A stretch of DNA of 64,000 nucleotides from Microvirga aerophila (GTDB taxonomy: Bacteria > Pseudomonadota > Alphaproteobacteria > Rhizobiales > Beijerinckiaceae). The position numbers were made by a program, and so were the translations under genes. This document shows positions 18,066-28,368 of the stretch, piece by piece. The stretch covers positions 1 to 64,000 of the forward strand of contig NZ_QOIO01000012.1 of NCBI RefSeq assembly GCF_003332305.1. The letters run 5' to 3'. Below the pieces are notes generated by a model. It searched no databases. It saw nothing but the letters and a program-made list of their open reading frames with translations, and was not told where the DNA came from. Every line of letters begins with the position of its first letter. The stretch's first letter is position 1.

Positions 18066-18570
18066 GGCAGGGGCGCGACTTGCAGGTGGCACTGCCGGTT
18101 CTCCCGGGCTTGCCAGATGTGCGGCTGTGGGGACGGGCCGAAATGGTCTTGCGGCCCAGACCTTTCGTGAGCGTATCTAGGCCATAGGCGCTCCTCCTGC
18201 GATCTCAGCTAGGCACAATGAGGAGCCAATAGCCTGTTCCGACTGCGTTTACGGCAACTACAACCTGGTGGAGCGGCTCTAGACCGGATCGGAGGAACAG
18301 ACGATTGCATCTTTGGGCTAGAGCATCGGACGAGAAGTCGGATCCGATGAGTTTGGCATCTCAGCAATCCTGGAGCCATCTCGAAGCCGCCGGTGGTCCG
18401 TCCACTTAAAGGTCTGACGCTCTAGACACACAGCTGCACTCGACATCTGCTGGGCAAGCGAAACCACCCAAACCCAACGGTGCAGCCATTCGAACACGGT
18501 GTTCGTTATTGCATCGCCGGGAACGGAAGCCACTCACTCTCTGGCTTGACGGGTGTCTTTTCTCTGACTC
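18066..18570. other. intergenic stretch between convergent Tc genes
   Basis: About 500 bases separate the 3' ends of the TcBC and TcA genes. A loose inverted repeat is visible (CTAGAGCATCGGAC near 18320 and GTCTGACGCTCTAGAC near 18411), resembling dispersed repeats of Hyphomicrobiales. The short minus frame at 18318-18533 lacks support. I see no gene. Confidence 0.4.
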
Positions 18571-21500
18571 CTACTCCGGCCACGGCGGCGTCTGGCCGGA
18601 ATAAGTGAGAATCAGCAAAATATCGGCGAAATCTTCGTTAATGAAACGACGTGCAACGGCTTCCGTATTCGGCAGCGAGAGCTCCCATTCGCCTATCGGG
18701 GGCTTTCCGATCATAGATGTCCAGGATCCGGCATTGCCACGCCGTGTGCTGATGACTCCGTCAATCGGCGTTCCGGGACCGCCAACGGTGCCGGGCTCTT
18801 CTGCAGCAGAGTAGCGCAGAGTCGCGACCGGCGCCTCTTCCGGCTGCTCGGCCAGCCGCACGAAATAAAGGATCACGTGCTGTATCAACACGCCTTCCAC
18901 ATTGGGAGGGAAGTCGTCATGGACGGTCCTGAAGCGAACAGTCATCGGGGTCTTAGTCTGGGCAGGGTTATGCAGGTCGTACCACTGATCAGCAAATTGG
19001 GACCGAAGGCTGAACGTTCGGTCTGCGCTTAGGTTGCGGCCGAGCGCCTGCCGGACTTGCTTGCCGTACTCCGCGCTGTTTAGCGCGGTGTATTCGATAG
19101 TAACCAAGATGTCGGCAATGGTTCGATAGTCGACAGCATTGGAAGCTCGCGGCATGCAAAATTCCCAGCTGGTGTGGACGCCGATGCCCTCGAAGGGAAG
19201 GAGCATTTCGGAGGAGATAGGGTCGAGTTCGAAAAGCCCGGTTGCATTGGTTGGGGAGGTCAGCGCGACTGACTCAGGATCGCGCTGTATCGGAATCGAC
19301 TGAAAGACATCGCGACCGATTACTGCACGGGATAGTCCCGAGTTGCTCAGAGTGGCGCAGACGCCGCGAGTGGGCGGAATAAGCGCAATAACAGAGACAC
19401 GCACGCGTCTGATAAGACGAAGATAATGCCCCGGGAAGTCGCGATCAAACATCTCATTCGTGGTGGCGAAGGGCAGAAGGCCTGTTTCGAGAAACCGTTG
19501 GAACTCAAGCGGGGCGATGCGAAACAACGACAACGTCTTAGTGAGCTGCAGCTTTATCTTATTCGATTCAAAGGCGTGCTGATCAAGCTGATACGTGTCT
19601 TGAAGCAGCCGCGCAGAGCCGGTGAGTCCCTTACGATCCTTGGAGGTGGCCTGGGTGCCGGAGCTGTCCAACGTTTCTGTCCAATAGTCATTCTTGATAA
19701 ATGTCGGAACAATCTCCTGCCGCTCGAATGCAAGCTGGATCTCGGCGAGCCGGGCAACAGTGGTCGCTTGCTGGAGGAAAAAGCGATAAACACCCTCAAG
19801 CACTCCACTCATCCAATCGTAAAGCTCTCGATTTGCAAACTTGCCGTTCAGGAACTCAATCGTGTCTTCAGCGTTGCTTGTCTCCAGCTCTGCGACAACC
19901 TGCTGCTGTGTAGCGATCGTAACGCCGTCTCCAGCCAGACGAACCTGCTGCTCGCCGATCCTGTAGTCCTGCTGCGCCAGTGATTGCTGCAACTGCCATT
20001 CCTGCACGCGCCGTTCGTGGCTCGCCTGGAACGCATATCGCTGCGCAGCGATTTCATTGTTGACGACGGTCCGGTTCAGCGGATTGGTCATAATCGTCAT
20101 TGCCGACGCGACGCTTTTGAATATTGTACCAACTGGGTCCATGCTGTAGCCCGATAGCACTTGATCGGAGGATGCGTACCCCAATAGTCTCCGCCTTGCA
20201 TCACCGATATATTCAAGCGCATTAAGGTAGTTCGTTTCGCTCTCGAGATAGCCGGATTGAATCCAGTTTTCATAAGTATCGATCTGAATCTGAGCACGAT
20301 CCCGCTGTAACTCCGCGAGCGTGACGTAGTTTCGCGCTTCAATCACTTCAGCCTTCCGGACTCGGACATGCGCCTCGGCAACACCGAGGTCATGTCGTGC
20401 CCTAAGTAAGTTGTACGCCTCGGCATCACGCTTCTCGAGCGCAGCAAGCATCGATGTCTCCATATAGGCAGCGAGCTGAATCAACTGCTTTGCACGCTCA
20501 ATGAGGACTGAGAAGCGGTATAACGTCGGGCGGATCTGACGAATCCCGGGTAGCGACAGCGCGCTTGCAAGCCCATCAGTGCCTAGGCTCGTGGTTACGG
20601 CTACGGGTGCGGTGTAGGGGTCGAGATCGCGCCGAATGCCAGCAATATTACGGCATGACCTCAACTTAGCGAGGTTAAGTTCGGCATGCAAACGCAAGGC
20701 TGTAAGCATTGGATTTGGAGGAACGCAGAACTGGAACGCCGCTGGGCTCGAGGCAAGGGGAGCAACTGCGGCGGCAGGATCTGCGCTCAGCGGCGTGCCC
20801 CCGTCTACTCCATTGACCATGCCATTGACAGCGCGCAAAAGCCTGGCGTCGAGGGCGGGACGCGTCAATAGAATACTCTCCCTAGCCTTGACCGCATCCT
20901 GCTCAGCCGTCATGAGCTCTCCGAGGCTCGGCCGGATGGGAGCGGCGGCCACGGCGTTGCCAACCACGTTCTTGGCCTGCTGGAGTTTCAAGTCCCAGCT
21001 TCCGGGCGAGCTGAGTACATTTTTCAGGTCAGTGACTACGTCGACAAGGAAGGGGAGCGTAATTACAACGTTCTGTGTCAGGTCTTCGAGAAGCGCCTGG
21101 ATCGCAGGAGGAACTTCAGGCGGCACTTCGATGCCGGGTTCGAGAACAAGTTGGCCGATCAGGTCATTGCAGATGCCCAGCTTTTGCTTCAACTCGGGTA
21201 AAGATAAGAGGTCGAGAGCCGTAAGGTACAGCGTGCGGGATCGTGCCAGAGATTCGATATCGTCGCGCGAGAACTCCGAATCTGCAAACTCGAGCAGACA
21301 TTGCACGAGCGAGCAAATCGTAAATCTTGTGTAGGCGTACCTTCGTGTCGCAGCGATTGCATGTGGGTTCAGGGGATCTAGCAGCCAGCCCTCGGCCAAA
21401 TGAAAGGTCGAATTGAGCGGCCGCATGGCATCAAGCTCTAGGCCGAAATAGATGTTCCTCAGGTTGGGAGGTCCCACTTCCGCCTCAAAGTCATAGATGG

Positions 21501-24500
21501 TGCGGAACCAGTCGAGTGCGGCGACGAATTGTCCGGCGGACTGCAGGGACAGAGCAAGTTGCAAGGGAACGAAATAGTAGGCCTCGTGCAAGTACATGAG
21601 CACCGGCGGAGGGGCGTCTTTGTTGCCAGAGAACCCCGTAGCGATCTGCTGCCGGCGCTGCTGCAATTGTTGGCCGGTCAGGTGCTGAGGAATGGACAAC
21701 GGAGACGTGACACGAGGAACGACCTGTACCGTGCTGGACCCAACCATTGCGCCGCCTGTGTCGGTATATTTGTATGCATAGAATGCGCGGCCGTTTCTCT
21801 CTCGTTTGTAGGCAACCATCTCAGCGCCGTCCGGACCGTCTCCACTATGCCGAACAACTTGAATGAGATCCGCCAGCGCGTAACGCATCGGATTGTTCAC
21901 TTCATCGCCATGCAGGCTGGTGAATCGACGGTATCGGGAGCCGGAGGAATCCCGCCAGAAGAAATATATCGAGCTGACGCTCAACGTTGGCAAGTGAATG
22001 CCCCCGCCGTAATCGTCTGGTCCGGGGAGCGCTCCCTTGAACTCTGCACTGCCGAAGAACCACGCCCGCGACACGCCGGGGATTTGGTTGCCAGGGCGCA
22101 GTTCGACGAGTTGGAGTTCAAGACCTAGGTTGCCGGTTTCTGCGGTGGTGACGAACCACAGATAGTCGCTGTTCACACGCAGGACTGCATCCAAGCTCAG
22201 CCTGCCATTGAACTGATTGAACATGTAGTAGAACGACTGCCAGTCGGTTCCGCTGTTCTCCCACTCCTTCCCATCGACATTAAGGCGGCGATAGTAAACG
22301 AACCGCTCGGGACGATGGCGAAAGACCAATTCCGGCGGCTGGAAAACGTTCTGGGTCTGAACCACGTGGATCTCAGATAAAGACGAGAACCCTCCAGGCG
22401 GCATCGGGAGTTCCGCGGCGTCCCCCTCCCAAGCGCCGAAGTCGTCAAGGCGCAGCTTGGCAAAACGCAACGCGTGCCGGCCCGCTTCTGATGTGATACA
22501 GAACAGGTATATGTGCGAAAACAGCACCGACGCAAAGCCAGTGGGCATCGCTATGCCGAATGTGCCGCCATAAGCTTCGGCGGGCGCGCGGCGGTAATAG
22601 GCGTGGGCGCCGACGATCCGAACTACGCGAATGTTCGAAAGCCCTGGGACTTCCTGCCAAGGTGTTTGCGCCCGCGCTGGAGACGAATGCGCATCAAAGG
22701 ATGACCAGTACACTTTTCCGCCGCGCGCGCAGCCAAACATGAACAGCATTGACTGTTTCGCCGACGGAGTGCGGTCGCAGCCTTCGCCTGCGTACATCTG
22801 CGCCTCGGCTTGACAGGTGGCTTCAATTTCGAGCGAACAGACGTCGGCAAAGTAGTCGGTGTAGCTTCGCGCCAGATGGCACGCCTGGTCGGGACTGAGC
22901 CGCGTGGCGCGGGTGCCTTGAATTAACTGCGCGAAGGCGGGGGTCTGAGGGCGAAGCAGGACTGGTGCCAGAATGTTCTCCGGGTATAGAAACACGAACA
23001 TCGCCGCGCGCCAGGTCGCGTAGGATCCAAGCCACTTCCATTCCTCATCGAATTCATCGGAAACGAGCTTGAGTGGGAGTTGCTCGAGCGGCTTGAACTG
23101 GCCTGTACGCAGCCCAAAGATGAGTGTCTGGACGGTCTCAATCATCTGGCCGACGCGCGTGGAAGATTGGCAAACGCCCGCTCTAGCGTCGATGAGCAGC
23201 CTTTGGGTAATCCACTCTGCGCGCTCCTCCGGCGAAGCGCCGACAGCGTCGGACGCGGCGATCAGAGCAGCTCGCAGCGCAAGCAGCGTTGAGCCTTCTA
23301 CGGCACGAACTGCCGAGGTAAGCGCTTCGCTCACGGACTGTTCTGACCCCAGCCTAGACCGGAGGGTTTCCTGCCACTCGCGCCGGTAGTTCCAGGCAGC
23401 GAGCCACGGGGGAGTTGAGATTTCAATGAACGCGAGTGGCGTTTTCAAGACCGTCGCGAGGACAAAGTGGTCCGATGACAGGAGTATGCCCGCGACGCGT
23501 TCTTCGGCAGCATCGACTGCGGACCTTCGCCGGGTCGTGACATGGGCCAGCGTGTCATAGACGGTGCTCCATTCAGAATCGATTAAGGGTTGTCCTGTTT
23601 TCAAAAGCGCGCGGATGCGCATCAGGAAATTAAAGGCGGCATTGGTGAGGCCAAATTGTTCCTGTTGCTTTTCCGTGGCGAAACCCGCTTCCCGCCTCTG
23701 CTCCAGCAACTCGAGGTCGGCTATGGAGACGCCGAGTTCCCGCGTGACAATTTTGTCGAAGCCAGCGAGCGGATTTGCCTTGGCCTCTCGCGCTGCTCTG
23801 AGGTCATCGCGAAGCGACGTCCACTTCGCGCGGCGGTCTTTCCAGACGTCAAAGGCGGCCGTACCCGGCAGCGGCTGCGCAAGATCCTCGACACCGATCA
23901 CGTTCGGATCGACAATCGGCATCCGGCTTCGCTGCCGCAGCGCGCGGCGCCAGAGGCTCCGATCGTTGATCGCGGCGCGCCACAGGGGAAGCCGCGCCTT
24001 TAGGGCTCGCCAATAAAACAGACCAACAGCCGCCTCTTTGGATACCCAGCCTGGGTACTCGTGCAGGACTTTGCGGGCCGGAGTCAGCATATCATAGACC
24101 TCGGCCCATTCCGCGGCGGTGGGTTTCCTTGCCGGATCGGACTGGGCGCTCTTCAACTTGACAACCATGAGGCGCTGAAACTGCGGCACGGTGAGGAGGA
24201 GATCGCTTTGGATTTTGTCAATTGCGTTCTGCCGATCGTCTTCGCCCCCGCCACTGAGTTGCGCGTTCAATGTGTCGAGATTGTGCGGTAGCGGATTGCC
24301 TGGTGAGGGACGTCCCAGCGCCATTCGCATCATTGCGCCGAAACCACTGCTCTCACGTTTGTTCTGAAGTCCCTTGCGGATCTGGAGGAGTTTCGCCTCA
24401 CGCGTATCCCAGATTTGTAGTGCAGCCTTGCCGGCGAACCAGTCGGGGAGGTCCGCGCGCTTGAGACGAGACGGATCGATGAGGGGCTCACTCGCAACCT

Positions 24501-27500
24501 TCAACGGGGGCCACTCGCCTTCCCTCGGTTCGGTCAGCGAATACCAGAACTCTTCCGGGCCGAGCCTGACGCCGGCTGCGTTCTCTTCGCCGCGCCAGAC
24601 AGGGAAGCGGGCAAATTTAGCGGCCTGGGTGAGGATCGACGAAACTTCGCTCCACTCCTGCGGAGTAGGCTTCGGATTGCGAGCATCTAGTGCTGCGAGG
24701 CGGTCGTTCTCGCCGATAGACATCAAACGCAGGAAGGCTTCGGTCGTCATGCCGAGCTTACCAATCTCCTCTGTTGCGGCTTTAACATTAGTTGTTGCGC
24801 CTCTTGAGAGCGCAGCAAACCAGCTGTCCAGGTCGGGCAGCGGGTCTCCAAAGACCTGTTTCAGGGCCGCAGTCAGGCCTGACGTGCGTCTCTTAGTGTT
24901 GATGTCGTCGAGAGTTTTGTCCACCCAGTGACGCCGTGCCGTCCATAGGTCGAAAGCACGATCCGGATCGCTCGCGGCGGCCTTATTGACAGGATGACGG
25001 AAGTCGTCGGGACCGATCAAATCTGGGTCGATGATGGGCAACGGATGCGGGCTTTCCGAGCTGTACTCATCGATGGGATGATCCTGCTCGCGCCAAATTG
25101 TGCGCAGGCGTTTAAGTCGCCAACTCGCGAACGCCGGAACAGCGGCAATGGAAGTTGAAGCACTGCCCGTGCTGTAGGCGATCTCGACGACGCCGGACAA
25201 GCGACTGCTGTTCTCGGGTGTCAGCCGAACTGGTCCGACTGCGCTTGGGATCTCGCCCGAGGCTACGAGCACGGCCCGCGCAGCATCGCGGTAAACGTTG
25301 ACGCGGAACACCCCTGGCGAGGGGTTTGCCAGCGTGAAATGAACCTGGCCGTCGCCATCGGTATTGTGATTCCAAACAACGCCATCGAGGTTCCAGCGCG
25401 TCAGCTGGGCTTGATCGTCGCCGAACTTGGCGCCCTGCGAGAGCGGATCGCGAATCGTACTTGGCAGGCCGAACAGAGCTTCAAGAGCATCTTCTGTCAA
25501 TGCATGCGGCGCCGTTGGGTTAGCTTGCGGCTGTAGGAACAGACGATCTAACTCGTCGCCGGGTGGATCGGCCGGCCGCGGGTCCGTAAGGTCGATACCG
25601 AGAGCCCCGGCGAGGGCCGACCTGCTCTCCTGCGGCGCACCCCGAGAGCGGCGGATTTCTTCGTAAGAAGAGCCGAGACGAGTGAGGATCTCCAAGTAGG
25701 TCGAGACGAGATAGGCCTCCTCGCCAACGGCGAGGGCATCTTCTTTCGAGATATTAGTTAGCGGTCGCGAACCGAGGTAGTCGCGCAACACTTCTATGCA
25801 GATCCTAATCTGCAGGAGCTGCTTTGTGGTCGCGTGACATTCGACGGGCAGTGAGTCGAATGGCTGGTGAAACTCAGCGCGCAGGAACGGCACATCAATC
25901 GCCGCTCCAGCGTGCGTGATGTGTTTGACGGCGTAATCGAGGAGAGCGGCGAGATAGGCCGCCCGACTTACGGCTCCCTCGCAATCGGAACAACCGCAGC
26001 GCTGGGGTGCGACGCTTTGCTTCTCGCCCGCCTCGTCCTCAAGCAGCTGGAAACCATTCGCTGTATCGATTATCTCGGCGATCGCCACGTTGTTTAGGAC
26101 GTGCGTCTGCGCTCTGGCGGTAAGGTGCAGCTTCAATGCATCCGAATCGCTGATCCCGTCGCCGCTGACCTTGGTGACAAAGTCGGAGGATTGTACAGCT
26201 GCGATTGAGGCGACGCTATCAAAGCCTTTCGCAAGAACTGCTCCTGCGACGGTCGGATCGGGCGAAATACGATTCAGATCGGCAAGGGCGTCGAGGCGGC
26301 GCACAGGCGCACTTTCGAGGTCAGGAAGACTGTCGAGCCGACGCAAACCGCCCTTATGACGCAACTCCGCGAAGGTTCGGATCTCGTGTGCCCCAATGAT
26401 CGAGCGCAACTGTTCTGGGACTTCGCTTAGGGCTTCATCGAACAACTCCTGCTCGCGGTCCTGCTCCGGGTGAGGCATGGCGACACGGATCACGCGTACT
26501 TCATCCGAGGGTGCGCCGGGATCGAGAGCGAGGGTGCCGTCGTGCTCCAGTTTTTCTCCAGTCGGGGCGTGGATTTCGAACCGGAATCGTCGTACGGACG
26601 TGCCATCATCTAAGCCGGGCGGCGTATAGAAATCGAACGAGAATTGCCCATTCTGGTCCGTGAGATCTAGGCCCCGGTTCTCCTCCAACTCGCTAACGTC
26701 AAATGTCAATACGGTAAAGCCGGCCAGCGCTGCCCCGGTCTCGTCATCAGTGAGCTGCGCGCTCACCTGGCGCAGCAATTGTGCTCGCCGCGTCAGGCGT
26801 CGCGCGATGTCCTCGGCCGGATCGCGTAAACTGCCCGGGATGATGTTCTCGTCGATTGCCGCTAACAGTGTACGCAGTACAACATCGCGCGGCGTAGCAC
26901 TTAGCCTCTCGAGCACTCGTGTCAGCGTGTCAAGCGGCACTGACGCCAAATCTACGAAAAGCGCGGGCAGGTCCTTTCGTCCCCAGCCGTAAAACGCTTC
27001 GACGGGAAGTGCCGACTCCCTCTCAAGCAGAGCGCTGCGTCGGAGCCACTCAATCCTCTGGGTAAGCTCGAGCTCGGCCGCAAGTTCGTGGACGAGGAAT
27101 GTGGTGTCGTCGTCGGTCAGTTCAGCAAGTGCGACTGGTTCGATAGCGGGAGCAATCAGTGCTACGAGCCTCTCGTATTCGGAGGAGCCGCTGTCCCTAA
27201 CGGCTTCCACCTCGATCAGAACTTGAAGATCGGAGGGCGCGTTGAAGATAATCTCGTCGAATCTGAAGCTTCGTCCAAGCGCCTGCACGGTTCGGATCTT
27301 GTGTTCGAAGGAGTTCGGCCCGACAACACGAAAGCTAAGATCGGCAGCTTTCTGCCTCGGCCTTCGCCCCTGCTGAGGGACATCGGCAACCGCGAAGCTT
27401 TCGAGCGAGTAAGTTATCTCGAAGTGCCCTTCATCGTCAGTGGGGGCGTCTCCTAATAGAGCGTATTGGCGCCCAGCACGCCGCTCCAAGCTCGGCAGGT

Positions 27501-27588
27501 CGCGGTCGAAAGCTTCGACTCGCATCGCCGTTGTCGGCTGCCCCCGCGGGCCCACTACCTTCCCTTGTATCGTGAATTGCTGTGGCAC
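18571..27588 (-). CDS. Tc toxin TcA-like pore-forming subunit
   Basis: 3005 residues, longer than Photorhabdus TcdA (about 2500). It starts at a GTG at 27588 with GAGG 10 bases ahead. N-terminal Ig/CnaB-like modules (FTIQGKVVGPRGQP, TDDEGHFEITY; again TDQNGQFSFDFYTPPG ~315) come first. A VRP1/SpvA-like module follows with CGCSDCEGAVSRAAYLAALL (~530). A neuraminidase-like region lies around 1600, and FVAALDWFRTIYDFEAEVGPP with WLLDPLNPHAIAATRRY, typical of TcA, around 2015-2060. The long alpha-helical channel is about 2370-2720, with the pore-tip loop SGYSMDPVGTIFK. The C-terminal beta-rich TcB-binding domain follows. It should form the pentameric injection channel for the fused BC component. 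No signal peptide is visible, as for other TcA proteins. It is probably co-transcribed with the crystallin-like gene 45 bases upstream. Confidence 0.93.
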   Translation of the reverse strand: MPQQFTIQGKVVGPRGQPTTAMRVEAFDRDLPSLERRAGRQYALLGDAPTDDEGHFEITYSLESFAVADVPQQGRRPRQKAADLSFRVVGPNSFEHKIRTVQALGRSFRFDEIIFNAPSDLQVLIEVEAVRDSGSSEYERLVALIAPAIEPVALAELTDDDTTFLVHELAAELELTQRIEWLRRSALLERESALPVEAFYGWGRKDLPALFVDLASVPLDTLTRVLERLSATPRDVVLRTLLAAIDENIIPGSLRDPAEDIARRLTRRAQLLRQVSAQLTDDETGAALAGFTVLTFDVSELEENRGLDLTDQNGQFSFDFYTPPGLDDGTSVRRFRFEIHAPTGEKLEHDGTLALDPGAPSDEVRVIRVAMPHPEQDREQELFDEALSEVPEQLRSIIGAHEIRTFAELRHKGGLRRLDSLPDLESAPVRRLDALADLNRISPDPTVAGAVLAKGFDSVASIAAVQSSDFVTKVSGDGISDSDALKLHLTARAQTHVLNNVAIAEIIDTANGFQLLEDEAGEKQSVAPQRCGCSDCEGAVSRAAYLAALLDYAVKHITHAGAAIDVPFLRAEFHQPFDSLPVECHATTKQLLQIRICIEVLRDYLGSRPLTNISKEDALAVGEEAYLVSTYLEILTRLGSSYEEIRRSRGAPQESRSALAGALGIDLTDPRPADPPGDELDRLFLQPQANPTAPHALTEDALEALFGLPSTIRDPLSQGAKFGDDQAQLTRWNLDGVVWNHNTDGDGQVHFTLANPSPGVFRVNVYRDAARAVLVASGEIPSAVGPVRLTPENSSRLSGVVEIAYSTGSASTSIAAVPAFASWRLKRLRTIWREQDHPIDEYSSESPHPLPIIDPDLIGPDDFRHPVNKAAASDPDRAFDLWTARRHWVDKTLDDINTKRRTSGLTAALKQVFGDPLPDLDSWFAALSRGATTNVKAATEEIGKLGMTTEAFLRLMSIGENDRLAALDARNPKPTPQEWSEVSSILTQAAKFARFPVWRGEENAAGVRLGPEEFWYSLTEPREGEWPPLKVASEPLIDPSRLKRADLPDWFAGKAALQIWDTREAKLLQIRKGLQNKRESSGFGAMMRMALGRPSPGNPLPHNLDTLNAQLSGGGEDDRQNAIDKIQSDLLLTVPQFQRLMVVKLKSAQSDPARKPTAAEWAEVYDMLTPARKVLHEYPGWVSKEAAVGLFYWRALKARLPLWRAAINDRSLWRRALRQRSRMPIVDPNVIGVEDLAQPLPGTAAFDVWKDRRAKWTSLRDDLRAAREAKANPLAGFDKIVTRELGVSIADLELLEQRREAGFATEKQQEQFGLTNAAFNFLMRIRALLKTGQPLIDSEWSTVYDTLAHVTTRRRSAVDAAEERVAGILLSSDHFVLATVLKTPLAFIEISTPPWLAAWNYRREWQETLRSRLGSEQSVSEALTSAVRAVEGSTLLALRAALIAASDAVGASPEERAEWITQRLLIDARAGVCQSSTRVGQMIETVQTLIFGLRTGQFKPLEQLPLKLVSDEFDEEWKWLGSYATWRAAMFVFLYPENILAPVLLRPQTPAFAQLIQGTRATRLSPDQACHLARSYTDYFADVCSLEIEATCQAEAQMYAGEGCDRTPSAKQSMLFMFGCARGGKVYWSSFDAHSSPARAQTPWQEVPGLSNIRVVRIVGAHAYYRRAPAEAYGGTFGIAMPTGFASVLFSHIYLFCITSEAGRHALRFAKLRLDDFGAWEGDAAELPMPPGGFSSLSEIHVVQTQNVFQPPELVFRHRPERFVYYRRLNVDGKEWENSGTDWQSFYYMFNQFNGRLSLDAVLRVNSDYLWFVTTAETGNLGLELQLVELRPGNQIPGVSRAWFFGSAEFKGALPGPDDYGGGIHLPTLSVSSIYFFWRDSSGSRYRRFTSLHGDEVNNPMRYALADLIQVVRHSGDGPDGAEMVAYKRERNGRAFYAYKYTDTGGAMVGSSTVQVVPRVTSPLSIPQHLTGQQLQQRRQQIATGFSGNKDAPPPVLMYLHEAYYFVPLQLALSLQSAGQFVAALDWFRTIYDFEAEVGPPNLRNIYFGLELDAMRPLNSTFHLAEGWLLDPLNPHAIAATRRYAYTRFTICSLVQCLLEFADSEFSRDDIESLARSRTLYLTALDLLSLPELKQKLGICNDLIGQLVLEPGIEVPPEVPPAIQALLEDLTQNVVITLPFLVDVVTDLKNVLSSPGSWDLKLQQAKNVVGNAVAAAPIRPSLGELMTAEQDAVKARESILLTRPALDARLLRAVNGMVNGVDGGTPLSADPAAAVAPLASSPAAFQFCVPPNPMLTALRLHAELNLAKLRSCRNIAGIRRDLDPYTAPVAVTTSLGTDGLASALSLPGIRQIRPTLYRFSVLIERAKQLIQLAAYMETSMLAALEKRDAEAYNLLRARHDLGVAEAHVRVRKAEVIEARNYVTLAELQRDRAQIQIDTYENWIQSGYLESETNYLNALEYIGDARRRLLGYASSDQVLSGYSMDPVGTIFKSVASAMTIMTNPLNRTVVNNEIAAQRYAFQASHERRVQEWQLQQSLAQQDYRIGEQQVRLAGDGVTIATQQQVVAELETSNAEDTIEFLNGKFANRELYDWMSGVLEGVYRFFLQQATTVARLAEIQLAFERQEIVPTFIKNDYWTETLDSSGTQATSKDRKGLTGSARLLQDTYQLDQHAFESNKIKLQLTKTLSLFRIAPLEFQRFLETGLLPFATTNEMFDRDFPGHYLRLIRRVRVSVIALIPPTRGVCATLSNSGLSRAVIGRDVFQSIPIQRDPESVALTSPTNATGLFELDPISSEMLLPFEGIGVHTSWEFCMPRASNAVDYRTIADILVTIEYTALNSAEYGKQVRQALGRNLSADRTFSLRSQFADQWYDLHNPAQTKTPMTVRFRTVHDDFPPNVEGVLIQHVILYFVRLAEQPEEAPVATLRYSAAEEPGTVGGPGTPIDGVISTRRGNAGSWTSMIGKPPIGEWELSLPNTEAVARRFINEDFADILLILTYSGQTPPWPE

Positions 27589-27633
27589 GTCGAAGAATCC
27601 TCAACTGTGATGTGAGCTGGACCTTCAATGACG

Positions 27634-28368
27634 TCAGGGCACTAACCGAGACGAGCTAAAGCACCACGCGTAGACTGTTGGCCGGATTGGTGTGGACAAC
27701 GCTGCCTCCAGAAGCCCTCGGTATAACTTATTCACGTGGTATCCTTGGTAGTGTCGATAGGCACATTCCTGCTTCCAGGATTTCTTCTCTAGATGCTTGC
27801 CGCCGAGTTCGCCCTCAGGCATGCCATGAGTGCCGATCCACCAATCGGCACTTCTCTCGGTGAGGTGTTCGTTAATAAACTTTACGTGCGCGCGGACAGC
27901 GCCGTGGCTGCCGGGTGCGGTGGTATCGTAGGTGATGCGACGGCCTTTGGGGCGAATGGCGTAGGTATCTTCGATCGTTGATCCAACAATGAAGATCTGC
28001 GTTCCGCCCGTTGTGTAATGACTGAAAGGGCTCCCGCCGCTTGATGTGCCGGAGACTAACTCGAGCGGCGATAGCCTTTTCAAATCTCCCCGGTGGTCGC
28101 GGAGTTCCACGCATTTTGCGGTGGGAAAGACGTCTATGTACGAAACTTTGTCATTGAAGCAACAGACAGACAGATTCGGACAATCGTTGAGCACGTCGAT
28201 GGATATGCCATAGCCCCCTCCATCATCTGCATGCTCGTAGACGACAGCGCACAGCCCGGAGGGAACCTGCATGGAGGACCCGACCTCATCGATGTCCTCG
28301 GGCATAAGGAAGCCATATTGGCCTGTAGGGAGTGTCTTGCCTCGACCCCGGCTGCCATCTAGTCCCAT
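27634..28368 (-). CDS. beta/gamma-crystallin-like protein upstream of TcA
   Basis: 244 residues from the ATG at 28368. The frame is open to 28509, but the extra 47 residues overlap a better-looking frame. Residues 44-80 carry a crystallin Greek-key signature: YEHADDGGG (aromatic-x6-Gly) and then NLSVCCFNDKVSYIDV, with the N-D-x-x-S calcium-site motif at 72-76. The C-terminal 150 residues are unrecognised. The start overlaps the stop of an upstream membrane-protein reading frame (ATGGGACTAG), and TcA begins 45 bases after the stop, so all three may be one transcript. Crystallin domains in microbial proteins often bind calcium or act in toxin/inhibitor proteins; the role here is unknown. Confidence 0.7.
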   Translation of the reverse strand: MGLDGSRGRGKTLPTGQYGFLMPEDIDEVGSSMQVPSGLCAVVYEHADDGGGYGISIDVLNDCPNLSVCCFNDKVSYIDVFPTAKCVELRDHRGDLKRLSPLELVSGTSSGGSPFSHYTTGGTQIFIVGSTIEDTYAIRPKGRRITYDTTAPGSHGAVRAHVKFINEHLTERSADWWIGTHGMPEGELGGKHLEKKSWKQECAYRHYQGYHVNKLYRGLLEAALSTPIRPTVYAWCFSSSRLVP

